A stretch of 64,000 nt of DNA from Sutcliffiella tianshenii (GCF_016908565.1 NZ_JAFBED010000004.1:339798-403797); one strand, 5' to 3'. Positions 19,369 to 29,958 are shown, counted from the first letter of the stretch. The notes: generated by a model from the sequence alone, not told the origin. Numbers and translations are program-made.

Positions 19369-19851
19369 ATGAAGAAAAACAGCTTTTTGCCAGGATTGCT
19401 CCTGCTCTTATTTGGAGCATATTTCCTATTGGAACAGATGAACATCGAGCTATGGCAGGGAACCTTTACGTGGCCGACCATTCTCGTTATTACAGGCTTT
19501 GCATTATTGTTACAAGCTTACAAGCAGAACGATCATGCTAACATTCTACCAGGCTTTGTACTTCTCGGAGTCGGCCTGCATTTTCATTTGAAAGGTCAGC
19601 TTGCTTTTTGGCCTGATCACTTTGCCGTGATTATCCTCATTGTGGGACTGGGTTTTATATTCCGCTACCAAAAGACAAAAAACGGTCTGTTTGAAGGCCT
19701 CGTGCTCAGTGTAATCGCGAGCTTCTTCTTATTTTCCAATACCCTTATGGAGATGCTTGGAACCGTGGAAAACAGATTTTCCACCATACATACTTTCTGG
19801 CCAGCGGTGCTCATCCTTATCGGAGCCTATCTTATTTTCAAGAAGAAATAA
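19369..19851 (+). CDS. Membrane protein with LiaI/LiaF-type transmembrane repeat
   Basis: The 160-residue protein has four to six hydrophobic segments. It includes two similar GLLLLLFGAYFLLEQ / PAVLILIGAYLIF-type hairpins, the pattern seen in LiaI/LiaF-like membrane domains. The start at 19369 has an AAGGAGG site. It is divergent from hemA. Its position next to hemA and near engB suggests it may be the counterpart of B. subtilis ysxD, but I cannot confirm that by sequence. Confidence 0.75.
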   Translation: MKKNSFLPGLLLLLFGAYFLLEQMNIELWQGTFTWPTILVITGFALLLQAYKQNDHANILPGFVLLGVGLHFHLKGQLAFWPDHFAVIILIVGLGFIFRYQKTKNGLFEGLVLSVIASFFLFSNTLMEMLGTVENRFSTIHTFWPAVLILIGAYLIFKKK

Positions 19852-19856
19852 TCAGA

Positions 19857-19899
19857 AAAAGACCTACGACAATTTCCAATTCATTGTTGTAGGTCTTTT
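19857..19899. terminator. Bidirectional terminator
   Basis: AAAAGACCTACGACAA and TTGTTGTAGGTCTTTT pair over 16 bp (one G-U pair) between two convergent genes. Confidence 0.9.
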
Positions 19900-19909
19900 C
19901 TGTGATGAT

Positions 19910-20641
19910 TTATAGTACCGCGTCCAAGAATTCCTTCGTCCGCTGATTTTTCGGTTCATTAAATAGTTGGGATGGGGAACCTTCCTCGACGATTTTCCCA
20001 TCATGCATATAGACCACTCGATCAGCCACTTCTTGAGCGAATCCCATTTCATGGGTCACCACTACCATGGTCATTCCCTCTTCCGCAAGCTCTTTCATCG
20101 TCTTCAGCACTTCCCCTACAAGCTCTGGATCCAGGGCCGAGGTAGGTTCATCGAAGAGCATGACTTCCGGTCTCATGGCAAGTGCACGCGCGATTGCGAC
20201 ACGCTGCTTCTGCCCTCCGGAGAGTTTGCTCGGATAGACGTTCTCCTTGTCCGACAGTCCGACTTTTGCCAAAAGATCGGAGGCAATCTTTTTTGCTTCG
20301 GCTTTTTTCAGCCCTTCCACCTGGATAGGTGCTTCCATGACATTTTCCAGAACTGTTTTATGTGGAAACAGATGGAAATGCTGAAACACCATTCCCACTT
20401 TTTGACGGACCTTGTTCAGGTTGTCCTTTTTGACATCCACTTCCTTCCCGTCAATCACGACGGTTCCGCTATCCTTCATTTCAAGGAAGTTCATGCATCG
20501 AAGAAGGGTACTTTTCCCTGAACCACTTGCTCCTATCAGGCACACCACTTCTTTATTGTTTACTGTCATCGATATATCCTTCAACACATGCAAGGAACCG
20601 AATGATTTATTCAGATTATTCACTTCAATTTTTGTACTCAT
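19910..20641 (-). CDS. Polar amino acid ABC transporter, ATP-binding protein (GlnQ type)
   Basis: The 243-residue ATPase has Walker [10 protein letters not shown], signature LSGGQKQR, Walker [15 protein letters not shown] and the H-loop VTHEMGF. It is a typical GlnQ/ArtM-type subunit energising uptake of a polar amino acid. The start ATG has an AGGAGG site, 11 nt after the permease gene. The substrate cannot be read from this subunit. Confidence 0.93.
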   Translation of the reverse strand: MSTKIEVNNLNKSFGSLHVLKDISMTVNNKEVVCLIGASGSGKSTLLRCMNFLEMKDSGTVVIDGKEVDVKKDNLNKVRQKVGMVFQHFHLFPHKTVLENVMEAPIQVEGLKKAEAKKIASDLLAKVGLSDKENVYPSKLSGGQKQRVAIARALAMRPEVMLFDEPTSALDPELVGEVLKTMKELAEEGMTMVVVTHEMGFAQEVADRVVYMHDGKIVEEGSPSQLFNEPKNQRTKEFLDAVL

Positions 20642-20652
20642 CCGTCATCCTC

Positions 20653-21315
20653 CTATCTGTCGCTCACTGAGAATTTTCGTTCCAGCATATTTACGATAAT
20701 TCCGATCAATCCAACAAGAACCAAGTAGTAAACGGCTACAACCAATAAATATGTCATGACATCGTATGTGTTTGCCCCTTGAGTCTGGGCAACGTTGAAC
20801 AGTTCATAGAATCCGATGAATGCCGCAAGTGATGAATCCTTCAGACCTATGATGAACTGATTCCCGAGTGGCGGAAGCGCCCTTCTTACAGCCTGTGGCA
20901 GGATGATGCGTCTCATCGTCAGCTGCCTTGTCATCCCAAGTGAACGACCCGCTTCCATCTGCCCTTTATCGATGGATTGTATGGTACCCCTGAAAATTTC
21001 TGCTATGTATGCACCATTATGAAAAGCCAATGCCAGGGAAATCGACCAGAATGCCGAAATGTTATACTCAACCAGACCAAAGTAGATAACAAAGATCTGA
21101 ACAATCAATGGTGTTCCACGGACAAGGTAGATATACGCGTTGGCGATCCACTCAAGTACTTTGATTTTGGAGATTTTTAAAAAGGCAAAAAATAGACCGA
21201 TAAAAAGTGCAATTAATATGGATACTGCCGTAATCTGCAGGGTTTTAAGCATCCCTCTCAGGAACATGTCATATGTACCCATGAATACTTCAATAAAATG
21301 CGCCAAGCTTGGCAT
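20653..21315 (-). CDS. Polar amino acid ABC transporter, permease
   Basis: The permease has five membrane segments and the HisMQ family signature YLVRGTPLIVQIFVIYFGL. The EAA loop is EAGRSLGMTRQLTMRRIILPQ. A GTG at 21324 is in frame but touches the ribosome site. The ATG at 21315, nine bases from GGAGA, is the better start (220 residues). The gene follows the binding-protein gene after a strong hairpin. Confidence 0.92.
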   Translation of the reverse strand: MPSLAHFIEVFMGTYDMFLRGMLKTLQITAVSILIALFIGLFFAFLKISKIKVLEWIANAYIYLVRGTPLIVQIFVIYFGLVEYNISAFWSISLALAFHNGAYIAEIFRGTIQSIDKGQMEAGRSLGMTRQLTMRRIILPQAVRRALPPLGNQFIIGLKDSSLAAFIGFYELFNVAQTQGANTYDVMTYLLVVAVYYLVLVGLIGIIVNMLERKFSVSDR

Positions 21316-21341
21316 ATTTTTCACTCTCCTTCTTGCGATTT

Positions 21342-21375
21342 AAAAAGATGTGTGGTGTATAGACACCACACATCT
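21342..21375 (-). terminator. Hairpin between the binding protein and permease genes
   Basis: On the minus strand a perfect 13-bp stem (AGATGTGTGGTGT with its complement) and a 4-nt loop are followed by TTTT. Partial termination or 3'-end protection here would give more binding protein than permease, as is common in such operons. Confidence 0.75.
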
Positions 21376-21399
21376 AGATCAAATAAAGTAACAATTCAT

Positions 21400-22182
21400 T
21401 TACTCTTTAGGCTCTGTTGTGATATCTTCTCCGAAGTATTTCTCACTGATTTCTTTAAGCTTTCCGTTTTCACGCAATGTTTCCAAAGCTTTGTTTACCG
21501 CTTCAAGGAGCTTCTCATTGCCCTTGGCGATACCGATTGCCTGTTCACTTCTTTCCAACAGTTCGCGACCCTCAAGTTTCATCCCTGCACCAATCGCTTC
21601 CCTGCCGGTGACAAAGTCTGTCACTACTGCATCATGACGGCCGTTGTTCAAGGCCTCCAATGCGACAACATCACTGTCATAGTTGACGACATTGTCAGAT
21701 ACACCTTCCATGATATCCGCATAGGTGGAGCCCCTGGAAACGGCCACCTCCATACCCTTCAAATCATCCAAAGTCTGAATGTCGCTGTCAGGACGAACAA
21801 AGATCTGTGGTCCGGAATAGTAGTATGGTGTGGAGAAGTCCACTGCCTCGGCACGCTCCGGTGTGATGGTATGACTTGCAACGGCAGCATCGAATCTTCC
21901 GCTTTTCACACCTTCCACGATACTTGCAAATGTATATTTCTTCTGAACCGGCTCAAGGCCAAGCTCTTCTGCTACCGCTTCCGCCACTTCGATATCAAAG
22001 CCGCTCATCTTACCTGAACCATCCGTTACGCTGAATGGTTTGAATTCACCTGATGCCGCATATGTAAACTTTCCGTCGTCCACTAGCTCATACCCTTCAT
22101 CCGACGTTGTCTTGCCTCCGCCGCATGCTGCTAGAATAGTAGATAATAAGAACAGTGTCACTAATAATAATCTCTTTTTCAA
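21400..22182 (-). CDS. Amino acid ABC transporter substrate-binding lipoprotein
   Basis: The 260-residue protein begins with a lipoprotein signal ending in the lipobox LAAC (~residue 19), so it is anchored outside the membrane. It has the SBP_bac_3 fold with FKPFSVTDGSGKMSGFDIEVA and the ligand-binding Arg region (ASHTITPERAEAVDFSTPYY). This fold binds polar amino acids such as glutamine, arginine or cystine; which one is not clear. The start codon is TTG behind GGGGGAT. It is the first gene of a three-gene uptake operon. Confidence 0.92.
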   Translation of the reverse strand: MKKRLLLVTLFLLSTILAACGGGKTTSDEGYELVDDGKFTYAASGEFKPFSVTDGSGKMSGFDIEVAEAVAEELGLEPVQKKYTFASIVEGVKSGRFDAAVASHTITPERAEAVDFSTPYYYSGPQIFVRPDSDIQTLDDLKGMEVAVSRGSTYADIMEGVSDNVVNYDSDVVALEALNNGRHDAVVTDFVTGREAIGAGMKLEGRELLERSEQAIGIAKGNEKLLEAVNKALETLRENGKLKEISEKYFGEDITTEPKE

Positions 22183-22425
22183 TTTCCTGAATCCCCCTTG
22201 ATGAGTATTTTTATGTACTAGTTAAATCGTAGCATTTTCACAAAACTGCCACAAATACGGTTTGAGTGGGTATCTTTTGATAATTCTGTATATTCACGCG
22301 TAAGCAAAGACTACCCCCATGTAACATAGAGATGCTCCCACATACTCCCGTATCCTTTCTATTCCCTTTCGACAATTCTGAATAAACCTATATTTTATAA
22401 CTTTTTAGAAAAATTAAGTATAAAA

Positions 22426-22459
22426 GCAAAAAAGCGGCAGGACTAATGTCCTACCGCTT
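22426..22459 (-). terminator. Terminator of lonA-engB
   Basis: AAGCGGTAGGAC and GTCCTGCCGCTT pair over 12 bp (one G-U), followed by a T run, just after the engB stop. The ~240 bases from here to the binding-protein start show nothing else I can identify. Confidence 0.88.
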
Positions 22460-22465
22460 CATGTG

Positions 22466-23050
22466 TTATTTCATCCTCTTTTGGAGGATGCCCCAAACTT
22501 CATCTTTACCATGACCCGTTTCAGAAGAGAATAGAATCACTTCATCTTCCTGGACCATGTCCAATGTTTCTCTTACTACTTTCTTATGCTTCTGCCATTT
22601 GCCTTTTGGAATTTTATCCGCTTTTGTTGCAATGACGATCACCGGAAGATCATAATGCTTCAGATAGTCATACATGGTCACGTCGTCCTTGGAAGGAGGG
22701 TGGCGAAGGTCTACTATCATCAGGACGGCACGAAGCTGTTCACGTGAAGTCAAATAAGTCTGCATCATCCTGCCCCATGCGTCACGTTCGGATTTTGGCA
22801 CTTTAGCGAATCCATAACCCGGCACATCCACAAAATGAAGCATTTCATTGATCAAATAAAAGTTCAATGTTTGTGTTTTACCTGGCTTGGAAGAAGTCCT
22901 TGCAAGGTTTTTACGATTGATCATCTTATTGATGAACGATGACTTCCCTACATTGGAACGGCCTGCAAGGGCAAATTCCGGCAAAAGGCCACTCGGATAC
23001 TGTTCTGGTTTTACGGCACTGATTACTATTTCTGCTTGTGTTACTTTCAT
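22466..23050 (-). CDS. engB: Ribosome biogenesis GTPase EngB (YsxC)
   Basis: The 194-residue GTPase acts in late assembly of the 50S subunit. Motifs are G1 [10 protein letters not shown]3 DVPGYGFAK and G4 ATKADK. Its ATG overlaps the lonA stop (ATGA, 4 nt), so it is translated with lonA. This lonA-engB pairing is conserved in Bacilli. Confidence 0.96.
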   Translation of the reverse strand: MKVTQAEIVISAVKPEQYPSGLLPEFALAGRSNVGKSSFINKMINRKNLARTSSKPGKTQTLNFYLINEMLHFVDVPGYGFAKVPKSERDAWGRMMQTYLTSREQLRAVLMIVDLRHPPSKDDVTMYDYLKHYDLPVIVIATKADKIPKGKWQKHKKVVRETLDMVQEDEVILFSSETGHGKDEVWGILQKRMK

Positions 23051-25371
23051 TGTTTCTCTCCTGTTAATGCGTGTTCCAACACTTCATCTAAATGTGATAC
23101 TAAGACAAACGTCAAATCTTCCCGCACACTTTCTGGAATATCATCCAAATCTTTTTCATTATCTTTTGGTAGTATTACTGTCTTCAGTCCTGCTCGATGC
23201 GCACTTAAAGATTTCTCTTTCAGTCCGCCAATCGGCAGCACCCGACCTCTTAAGGTGATCTCCCCGGTCATACCCACCTCTTTGCGGACCGGTTTGCCGG
23301 TCAAGGCGGAGATAAGGGCTGTTGCCATTGTGATACCTGCCGAAGGTCCGTCTTTCGGTACGGCTCCTTCAGGCACATGTATGTGGATATCATTTTTCTC
23401 ATTAAAATCAGGATCGATATTCAACTCTTTCGCTCGTGAGCGGATAAAGCTGAATGCCGCATGTGCAGATTCCTTCATCACATCGCCAAGCTTCCCTGTC
23501 AGGAGCAGCTTTCCTTTACCCGGAGATAAAGAAACTTCTATGGATAGGGTATCTCCTCCAACGGTAGTATAGGCCAATCCTGTTGCTACACCGACTTGAT
23601 CCTCTAGCTCAGCCTGACCATAACGGAATTTCGGCTTTCCTAAAAATTCCGGCAGATTCTTGTTGGTGATGATGACTCGCTTCTTGCTGCCGGAAACGAT
23701 GATTTTGGCTGCTTTCCTGCAGATGGAGGCGAGCTGTCGCTCCAGACTACGGACTCCCGCTTCTCTCGTATGGTAACGGATGATGGAAAGAATCGCTTCA
23801 TCACGGATCTGAAGCAGATTTTTCTCAAGTCCATGCTCTTTCGCCTGCCTTGGCAACAGGTGATCTTTACCGATATTCAGCTTCTCGATCTCCGTATAAC
23901 CCGCGATTGTAATGATCTCCATACGGTCACGCAGCGGCCCAGGGATCGTCGCCAGGTTGTTGGCTGTCGCCACAAACATGACGTTCGATAAATCATAGGC
24001 TTCTTCGATATAATGATCGCTGAAATTAAAATTCTGTTCCGGATCCAGGACCTCCAGAAGGGCTGAAGAAGGATCGCCACGGAAATCGTTGGACATTTTA
24101 TCGATTTCATCCAATAGGAAAACAGGATTGATCGTTCCCGCCTTTTTCATCCCTTGGATGATACGGCCCGGCATGGCACCGACATAGGTTCTTCTATGAC
24201 CGCGTATCTCAGATTCATCCCTCACCCCGCCGAGTGATACCCGGACGAATTTTCGGTTGAGGGATTTTGCAATGCTTCTAGCAAGTGACGTTTTACCCAC
24301 TCCAGGGGGTCCCGCCAAACAAAGGATCGGCCCCTTCAGTGATTTGGTCAGCTGTTGCACCGCCAAATACTCAAGCACCCGTTCCTTCACATTTTCCAAG
24401 CCGAAATGATCTTCATTCAGGATTTGCTCGGCTCTTTTAATATCAAGCTGATCCTCTGTGGAGATGTCCCATGGCAAGCCCAATAGCCAGTCGATATAAT
24501 TGCGGATCACCGAGCTTTCGGCAGAACTGGATGGGATTTTTTCGTACCGGTCGATTTCCTTCAATGCCGTCTTCTTTACGTTCTCCGGCATATCGATTTT
24601 GCTTAGTTTTTCTTTCAGTTCTTCAATTTCGCCTGATTTGCCTTCCTTATCACCAAGCTCCTTTTGAATGGCCTTCATTTGTTCACGCAAGTAATATTCC
24701 TTTTGTGTGCGTTCCATCGACCGCTTCACGCGAAGACCTATTTTCTTCTCCAATTGCAGTACTTCTTTTTCGTTATTCACATACTTGATCACTTTATGAA
24801 GCCGATCCTTTACATCCCTTGTTTCGAGGACCGCTTGCTTTTCTTTCATTTTTAAAGGGAGATGCGAAGTGACGATATCAGCCATTCTCCCCGGCTCAGC
24901 AATATCAGATACCGTATGATACGTCTCAATGGTCGTCTTCTTTGAAAGCTTTGTATATGTATGAAAGTATTCCAATAACGTCCTCATCAACGCTTCGTCC
25001 TCTGCATCCTTATCCTCTGTATCAGGATAGGTCAGCAACTTCGCTTCCCAATGAGTTTCCAGCTCGATGAACTCTTCGATCTTTGCACGCTCGAGCCCCT
25101 CTACCAGCACCCGGACGGTACCATTTGGAAGCTTCAGCATCTGCTTCACCTTCGTCAAGGTTCCCCATTCATACAGATCCTCTTCTGACGGTACATCCGT
25201 GCTTACCTCTTTTTGTGTAGAAAGAACTACAATATTATCATTCAGCATTGCTGTTTCCAAGGCCTGAATGGATTTATCCCTGCCCACATCCAAGTGAAGC
25301 ACCATCGTCGGAAACACCATCAAACCTCTTAAAGGCAATAATGGAACATGATATTCCTTATTCTCTGCCAT
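23047..25371 (-). CDS. lonA: ATP-dependent protease LonA
   Basis: This 774-residue AAA+ serine protease degrades misfolded and regulatory proteins. It has an N-terminal LON substrate domain (~1-205) and a coiled coil (~210-270). The Walker A motif is GPPGVGKTS. The C-terminal protease domain has catalytic Ser in [10 protein letters not shown] (~677) and Lys in [14 protein letters not shown] (~720). The length is normal. The 877-bp gap to lonB is filled largely by a tandem-repeat array. Confidence 0.97.
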   Translation of the reverse strand: MAENKEYHVPLLPLRGLMVFPTMVLHLDVGRDKSIQALETAMLNDNIVVLSTQKEVSTDVPSEEDLYEWGTLTKVKQMLKLPNGTVRVLVEGLERAKIEEFIELETHWEAKLLTYPDTEDKDAEDEALMRTLLEYFHTYTKLSKKTTIETYHTVSDIAEPGRMADIVTSHLPLKMKEKQAVLETRDVKDRLHKVIKYVNNEKEVLQLEKKIGLRVKRSMERTQKEYYLREQMKAIQKELGDKEGKSGEIEELKEKLSKIDMPENVKKTALKEIDRYEKIPSSSAESSVIRNYIDWLLGLPWDISTEDQLDIKRAEQILNEDHFGLENVKERVLEYLAVQQLTKSLKGPILCLAGPPGVGKTSLARSIAKSLNRKFVRVSLGGVRDESEIRGHRRTYVGAMPGRIIQGMKKAGTINPVFLLDEIDKMSNDFRGDPSSALLEVLDPEQNFNFSDHYIEEAYDLSNVMFVATANNLATIPGPLRDRMEIITIAGYTEIEKLNIGKDHLLPRQAKEHGLEKNLLQIRDEAILSIIRYHTREAGVRSLERQLASICRKAAKIIVSGSKKRVIITNKNLPEFLGKPKFRYGQAELEDQVGVATGLAYTTVGGDTLSIEVSLSPGKGKLLLTGKLGDVMKESAHAAFSFIRSRAKELNIDPDFNEKNDIHIHVPEGAVPKDGPSAGITMATALISALTGKPVRKEVGMTGEITLRGRVLPIGGLKEKSLSAHRAGLKTVILPKDNEKDLDDIPESVREDLTFVLVSHLDEVLEHALTGEKQ

Positions 25372-25417
25372 CGTAACACCCCCGTACGCTCTTCCATTGT
25401 TGTTGCATCTTTGTTCA

Positions 25418-25446
25418 ATTCTATCCTAATTGCATAGCCCTGTCTA
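25418..25446 (-). promoter_or_regulatory. Sigma-A promoter of lonA
   Basis: TAGACA (25441-25446) and TAGAAT (25418-25423) are spaced by 17 bp, ~45 bp before the start codon. No CtsR or CIRCE element is visible in the gap. Confidence 0.6.
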
Positions 25447-25617
25447 ATTAAGAGTGGGCAAATGCAAAGAAAAGATATTGTTTGTACTATTCTTTACTTG
25501 TTTCAAGAAGTTATAAGGAAAACCAGTAGTAAAAATTTTACCTTTTTAGGGGTGGAAGTGCAATAAATGAGTTTGATTGAAGGTGTAAAAAGAGGTTGAA
25601 TAAGGAATGGTTAATGG

Positions 25618-26217
25618 TTGATTCACTTACTGCTCTCTTTTACTTGGGGTGAGGGTATCAATAGGGGGGATTGATTCTGATTGCTTCCTTCATTTCCCTC
25701 GTTTACATATGGTGAGGGTATCAAAAGCACTGATTGATTCCCTCACTCCTCTCTTTTACCTTGACTGAGGGCATCAAAAGCACTGATTGATTCCCTCACT
25801 CCTCTCTTTCACCTTGAGTGAAGGTATCAAAAGCACTGATTGATTCCCTCACTCCTCTCTTTCACCTTGAGTGAAGGTATCAAAAGCACTGATTGATTCC
25901 TTCACTCCTCACTTTTACCTTGACTGAGGGCATCAAAAGCACTGATTGATTCCCTCACTCCTCTCTTTCACCTTGAGTGAGGGTATCAAAAGCACTGATT
26001 GATTCCCTCACTTCTCTCTTTCACCTTGAGTGAAGGTATCAAAAGCACTGATTGATTCCCCCACTACTCTATTTTACTTAGAGTGAGGGTATCAACAGCC
26101 ATCCTTGATTCTCCCACTACTCTATTTTACTTAGAGAAAGGGTATCAAAAGACGTCCTAGATTCCCTCACTACCCATCATAAACGGCAATGAGGGTATCA
26201 TTTACACGATACCCTCA
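25618..26217. repeat. Tandem array, exact 53-bp period, about 11 units
   Basis: The motif GGTATCAAAAGCACTGATTG recurs so that TCAAAA/TCAACA/TCA anchors fall at 25721, 25774, 25827, 25880, 25933, 25986, 26039, 26092, 26145 and 26198. That is 53 bp each time; an earlier degenerate unit is at 25658. Each unit carries inverted arms GATTCCCTCACT and AGTGAGGGTATC, so every unit can fold into a hairpin. The last unit ends in a perfect 10-bp hairpin at 26190-26217 that may act in 3'-end formation for lonB. Whole units are conserved, so there are no spacers as in CRISPR. No protein frame is maintained, since 53 is not a multiple of 3. Confidence 0.95.
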
Positions 26218-26248
26218 CGAAAATTTACATTTATAGAAGCAAACTGTT

Positions 26249-27934
26249 TTACATCGATTCCGTCTTCGGTACAGCCAATGGCACCTGAATGATATTCTCG
26301 ATAATGGTGTCGGTCGCTTTTTCCCTTACGAGGGCCAAGTCGAGCACTTCCTGGAATCGATGCACAGGTATCACTTCGATTCCTTCAATTTCCTTGATGA
26401 TCGACTGCATATTCTCTGCAGGGATGATCACTCTTTTTGCACCTGCCTGTTTGGCTGCCTTGATCTTCGGTATCACGCCACCGATAGGCTTGACGGTACC
26501 ATGTATACTGATTTCCCCTGTCATCGCAATCAGATTGGACACAGGCAATTTGAAGATGGCGGAATAGATTCCCGTCGCCATTGCTATCCCTGCTGAAGGT
26601 CCATCAATCGGGACACCTCCCGGGAAATTCACATGGATATCAAAATCGGCAGCAGGCACTCCCAGTGACCGCAGTACCGTGATGACATTTTCCACCGAAC
26701 CCTTGGCCATACTTTTCCGGCGCACCGATTTTCCGCTTCCCCCACCAAGGCTTTCCTCTTCCACGATCCCTGTAATATTCACCGTACCCTTTTTAGGCTC
26801 GGTCGGGATGGCGGTTACTTCAATTTCCAATAACGCACCTGAATTCGGTCCGAACACAGCGAGGCCATTTACGAGACCAAGCTGCGCATCTTCCTTGATT
26901 TTATTTTCATATTTAGGCGCCAGCTGACTGGAGTGGATGACCCATTCAATGTCTTCAAGCTTTACTTCATATCTGTCTTCTGTAATGGCAAGGCCAGCGG
27001 CAATCTGCATCATGTTTACCACTTCCCGCCCATTTCTTGTGTATGATGCGAGCAGACTGATTCCAGCCTCCTCTGCTGTCATATGTATCTTATCCACAGC
27101 GTTTCTTGCCACCACTTCAAGCTCTTCCTTGTCCAATTCACGGAAAAAGACTTCCATACAGCGGGAACGAATCGCTGGGGGTATTTCGTTTGGCGTTCGT
27201 GTAGTTGCACCAACCAGCCGGAAATCAGCAGGCAGGCCATTTTGAAAAATATCATGGATATGTTGAGGGATTTGATGATTCTCTTCACTATAGTACGCAC
27301 TATCAAGGAATACTTTTCGATCTTCAAGCACTTTCAGGAGTTTATTCATTTGAATGGAATGCAACTCGCCGATTTCGTCTATGAAAAGCATCCCTCCATG
27401 TGCATGTGTCACAGCGCCCTGCTTTGGCTGCGGGATACCAGCTTGTCCCATCGCACCTGCTCCTTGATAGATTGGGTCATGCACGGATCCAATCAACGGA
27501 TCGGCGATTCCCCTTTCATCGAATCTGGCTGTGGTAGCATCCAGTTCAATAAATACTGCAGAGGATTTAAAAGGTGATTTCCTGTTCTTTTTAGCTTCCT
27601 CCAACACCAATCGCGCTGCAGCAGTTTTCCCCACTCCAGGAGGCCCGTAAATGATGACATGCTGTGGATTGGGTCCGCAAATTGCCGCTTTCAAGGCTTT
27701 GATTCCATCTTCTTGCCCGACTATTTCTTTAAAACTGGTCGGTCTCACTTTTTCCGCCAAAGGCTCGGAGAGAGAGATGCTTCTCATTTTACGCAGTTGT
27801 TCCATTTCCTTTTTTGACTCTTTATCAATCGAGACTTTCTGAGTCCGTTGATTTCGTAGCAGGTTCCAAAAATAGAGTCCGATGATGACCCCAAAGAAAA
27901 GCTGTATAAACAGTGCAATACCTGTCCAAGACAT
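26249..27934 (-). CDS. lonB: ATP-dependent protease LonB
   Basis: The 561-residue forespore-associated Lon paralogue has an N-terminal membrane segment (~5-24) in place of the LON domain. The AAA+ module has Walker [11 protein letters not shown] and Walker B MLFIDEIGEL. The protease domain has Ser in DGPSAGIAMA and Lys in GGVIPKIKAAKQAG. It acts at the membrane in the forespore in B. subtilis. A sigma-F-like promoter is visible upstream. The start ATG has an AGGAGGG site. Confidence 0.95.
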   Translation of the reverse strand: MSWTGIALFIQLFFGVIIGLYFWNLLRNQRTQKVSIDKESKKEMEQLRKMRSISLSEPLAEKVRPTSFKEIVGQEDGIKALKAAICGPNPQHVIIYGPPGVGKTAAARLVLEEAKKNRKSPFKSSAVFIELDATTARFDERGIADPLIGSVHDPIYQGAGAMGQAGIPQPKQGAVTHAHGGMLFIDEIGELHSIQMNKLLKVLEDRKVFLDSAYYSEENHQIPQHIHDIFQNGLPADFRLVGATTRTPNEIPPAIRSRCMEVFFRELDKEELEVVARNAVDKIHMTAEEAGISLLASYTRNGREVVNMMQIAAGLAITEDRYEVKLEDIEWVIHSSQLAPKYENKIKEDAQLGLVNGLAVFGPNSGALLEIEVTAIPTEPKKGTVNITGIVEEESLGGGSGKSVRRKSMAKGSVENVITVLRSLGVPAADFDIHVNFPGGVPIDGPSAGIAMATGIYSAIFKLPVSNLIAMTGEISIHGTVKPIGGVIPKIKAAKQAGAKRVIIPAENMQSIIKEIEGIEVIPVHRFQEVLDLALVREKATDTIIENIIQVPLAVPKTESM

Positions 27935-27969
27935 AATTACCCTCCTGCATTCGTGATGTGATTATTTGC

Positions 27970-27999
27970 TAGTATCTCCGTGCAAAAGATGGAATAAAC
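27970..27999 (-). promoter_or_regulatory. Sigma-F promoter of lonB
   Basis: The minus strand reads GTTTA, 15 bp, GGAGATACTA. The -10 fits the sigma-F pattern GGnnAnAnTA exactly and the -35 differs from GYATA at one base. It lies ~36 bp before the start codon and agrees with the known sigma-F dependence of lonB. Confidence 0.7.
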
Positions 28000-28077
28000 C
28001 ACAAATATGCATTTGGTTAAATTATGAAACATTTCCTTTTTTCATCCGTATAAAGAGAATAAAGGGGGGTACTTTTT

Positions 28078-28644
28078 TTGCAGGAATATACATTTACTTT
28101 GCCGCTATTCAAATATTCATCGAAGCCGATAATAATTTCTGACCTTGAAGGACAAAAAATAGCCTCTTTTGAACGTACCTATCGAAAGAAATGGATAGAA
28201 ATCATGTCTAAAATGCCTATCCCGATCATTTCCGAAGGTGTCATCGTGTTTTTCGGAAAAAAAGATTGCAAAGGAACCGCACAAAACGGGGAAGAACTTA
28301 TAGTACAGGAGCGAACCTTCAAGGAGAACTTATTGCGGATGAAGTGGGATGTTCTTATCAAAACTCAACATAATGAAGAAACGAAACATTCTTTAAAGGA
28401 TATTTCTAAAGTAAAGACTCATGGCAGGTTCATATATGAAAAAGAGAATGAAAAATTTACGATTGAAAAGGATCTGTTCAATCGTACTGCATACGTAAAA
28501 TGCGAGAGTAAGCTTGTGGCCGAAATCAAAGTGGAGAAGCGATTCCCAAAGCCGAGATTTAAATTTGTAATTCATGGGGAAAGTCTCATTTCCCCATTGG
28601 AGATTGGGGTTCTCTATTATATTTTCAATATGCAGTTTGATTAA
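28078..28644 (+). CDS. Tubby C-terminal/LURP-one-like protein
   Basis: The 188-residue cytoplasmic protein starts at TTG behind AAAGGGGGG. It consists of repeated beta hairpins with basic faces (KYSSKPIIISDLEGQKIASF, GRFIYEKENEKFTIEKDLF). It ends in a hydrophobic helix (PLEIGVLYYIFNMQFD). This matches the tubby/LURP-one-like barrel pattern found in many Bacilli. The function is unknown, and the family assignment is from pattern only. Confidence 0.6.
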   Translation: MQEYTFTLPLFKYSSKPIIISDLEGQKIASFERTYRKKWIEIMSKMPIPIISEGVIVFFGKKDCKGTAQNGEELIVQERTFKENLLRMKWDVLIKTQHNEETKHSLKDISKVKTHGRFIYEKENEKFTIEKDLFNRTAYVKCESKLVAEIKVEKRFPKPRFKFVIHGESLISPLEIGVLYYIFNMQFD

Positions 28645-28654
28645 AATACATAGA

Positions 28655-28683
28655 AAAGAGCACCCCAAAAAGGAGTGCTCTTT
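28655..28683. terminator. Bidirectional terminator
   Basis: AAAGAGCAC-CCC and GGA-GTGCTCTTT form a stem between the convergent tubby-like gene and clpX, with A/T-rich flanks. Confidence 0.85.
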
Positions 28684-28689
28684 CACTAT

Positions 28690-29958
28690 TTATGCAGATG
28701 TCTTTTCGTCCTCTTTCAATTCGGATCCATCATCCAGAATCAGTTTTGGAGCGACATTGTTTGATACGGTATCAGCTGTGATGACACATTTTTTAATATC
28801 ATCCCTTGAAGGAAGCTCATACATCACATCAAGCATGATTCCTTCAATGATCGATCTTAATCCACGTGCGCCAGTCTTTCTTTCGATTGCCTTTTTCGCA
28901 ATCTCGACTAGAGCTCCATCTTCAAACTCAAGCTCGACATTATCAAGATCCAGCATCTTTTGATATTGCTTCACAAGAGCATTTTTTGGTTTAGTCAGGA
29001 TTTCGATCAATGCATCCTCGTCAAGCGGCATTAAGCTTGCCGTTACTGGAAGACGTCCGATGAACTCAGGGATCAAACCAAAGCGAAGAAGATCTTCCGG
29101 CAACACTTTAGAAAGAAGTTCCTTTTGCTCAAGCTCATCCGCTTTTGTTTCGACAGTTCCGAAACCGATGACTTTTTTACCTAGGCGGCGCTTGATAATC
29201 TGTTCGATTCCGTCAAATGCCCCACCGCAAATGAATAGGATATTCGTTGTATCGATCTGAATGAATTCCTGATGAGGGTGCTTGCGTCCGCCTTGAGGAG
29301 GCACACTTGCAACAGTACCTTCCAAAATCTTCAGCAACGCTTGTTGAACACCTTCTCCGGAAACGTCGCGCGTAATGGATGGGTTCTCCGACTTACGTGC
29401 CACTTTATCGATTTCATCGATGTAGATGATTCCTTTTTCGGCTTTTTCCACATCATAATCCGCTGCCTGGATCAGTTTCAATAGAATGTTCTCTACGTCT
29501 TCCCCTACATAACCAGCCTCTGTCAAAGAAGTCGCATCGGCAATCGCGAATGGAACATTCAGGATTCTTGCCAGTGTTTGCGCCAATAACGTTTTCCCGC
29601 TACCTGTAGGTCCGATCATGGCAATATTACTCTTTGCAAGCTCGACATCATCGATCTTGCTGTTGGAATTGATTCGCTTATAGTGGTTATATACCGCTAC
29701 GGAAAGCGATTTTTTCGCAGACTCCTGGCCAATAACATATTCGTCTAAAATATCACGGATCTCTTTTGGCTTTGGAACGTCTTTAAACTCGACTTCTTCC
29801 TCTGTACCCAGTTCCTCTTCCACGATCTCTGTACAAAGTTCAATACATTCATCACATATGTATACACCTGGCCCAGCAACAAGTTTTCGCACTTGATCCT
29901 GTGTTTTCCCACAGAAAGAACATTTTAATTGTCCTTTTTCATCATTAAATTTAAACAA
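28690..29958 (-). CDS. clpX: ClpX, ATPase subunit of the ClpXP protease
   Basis: The 422-residue AAA+ unfoldase delivers substrates to ClpP. It has an N-terminal zinc finger (CSFCGK...CDEC, ~residues 10-37), Walker A GPTGSGKT (~118), Walker [10 protein letters not shown] and the RKH pore loop (GGRKHPHQ). The ClpP-binding loop appears as [12 protein letters not shown] followed downstream by the IGF motif (KKVIGFG). It follows tig, but a terminator and a 367-bp gap separate them, so it is probably transcribed separately. Confidence 0.97.
   Translation of the reverse strand: MFKFNDEKGQLKCSFCGKTQDQVRKLVAGPGVYICDECIELCTEIVEEELGTEEEVEFKDVPKPKEIRDILDEYVIGQESAKKSLSVAVYNHYKRINSNSKIDDVELAKSNIAMIGPTGSGKTLLAQTLARILNVPFAIADATSLTEAGYVGEDVENILLKLIQAADYDVEKAEKGIIYIDEIDKVARKSENPSITRDVSGEGVQQALLKILEGTVASVPPQGGRKHPHQEFIQIDTTNILFICGGAFDGIEQIIKRRLGKKVIGFGTVETKADELEQKELLSKVLPEDLLRFGLIPEFIGRLPVTASLMPLDEDALIEILTKPKNALVKQYQKMLDLDNVELEFEDGALVEIAKKAIERKTGARGLRSIIEGIMLDVMYELPSRDDIKKCVITADTVSNNVAPKLILDDGSELKEDEKTSA

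Noticed and set aside
25618-26217. CRISPR array
   Set aside because: The complete 53-bp unit is repeated; there are no unique spacers, no constant 25-40 bp repeat with variable interior, and no cas genes nearby.
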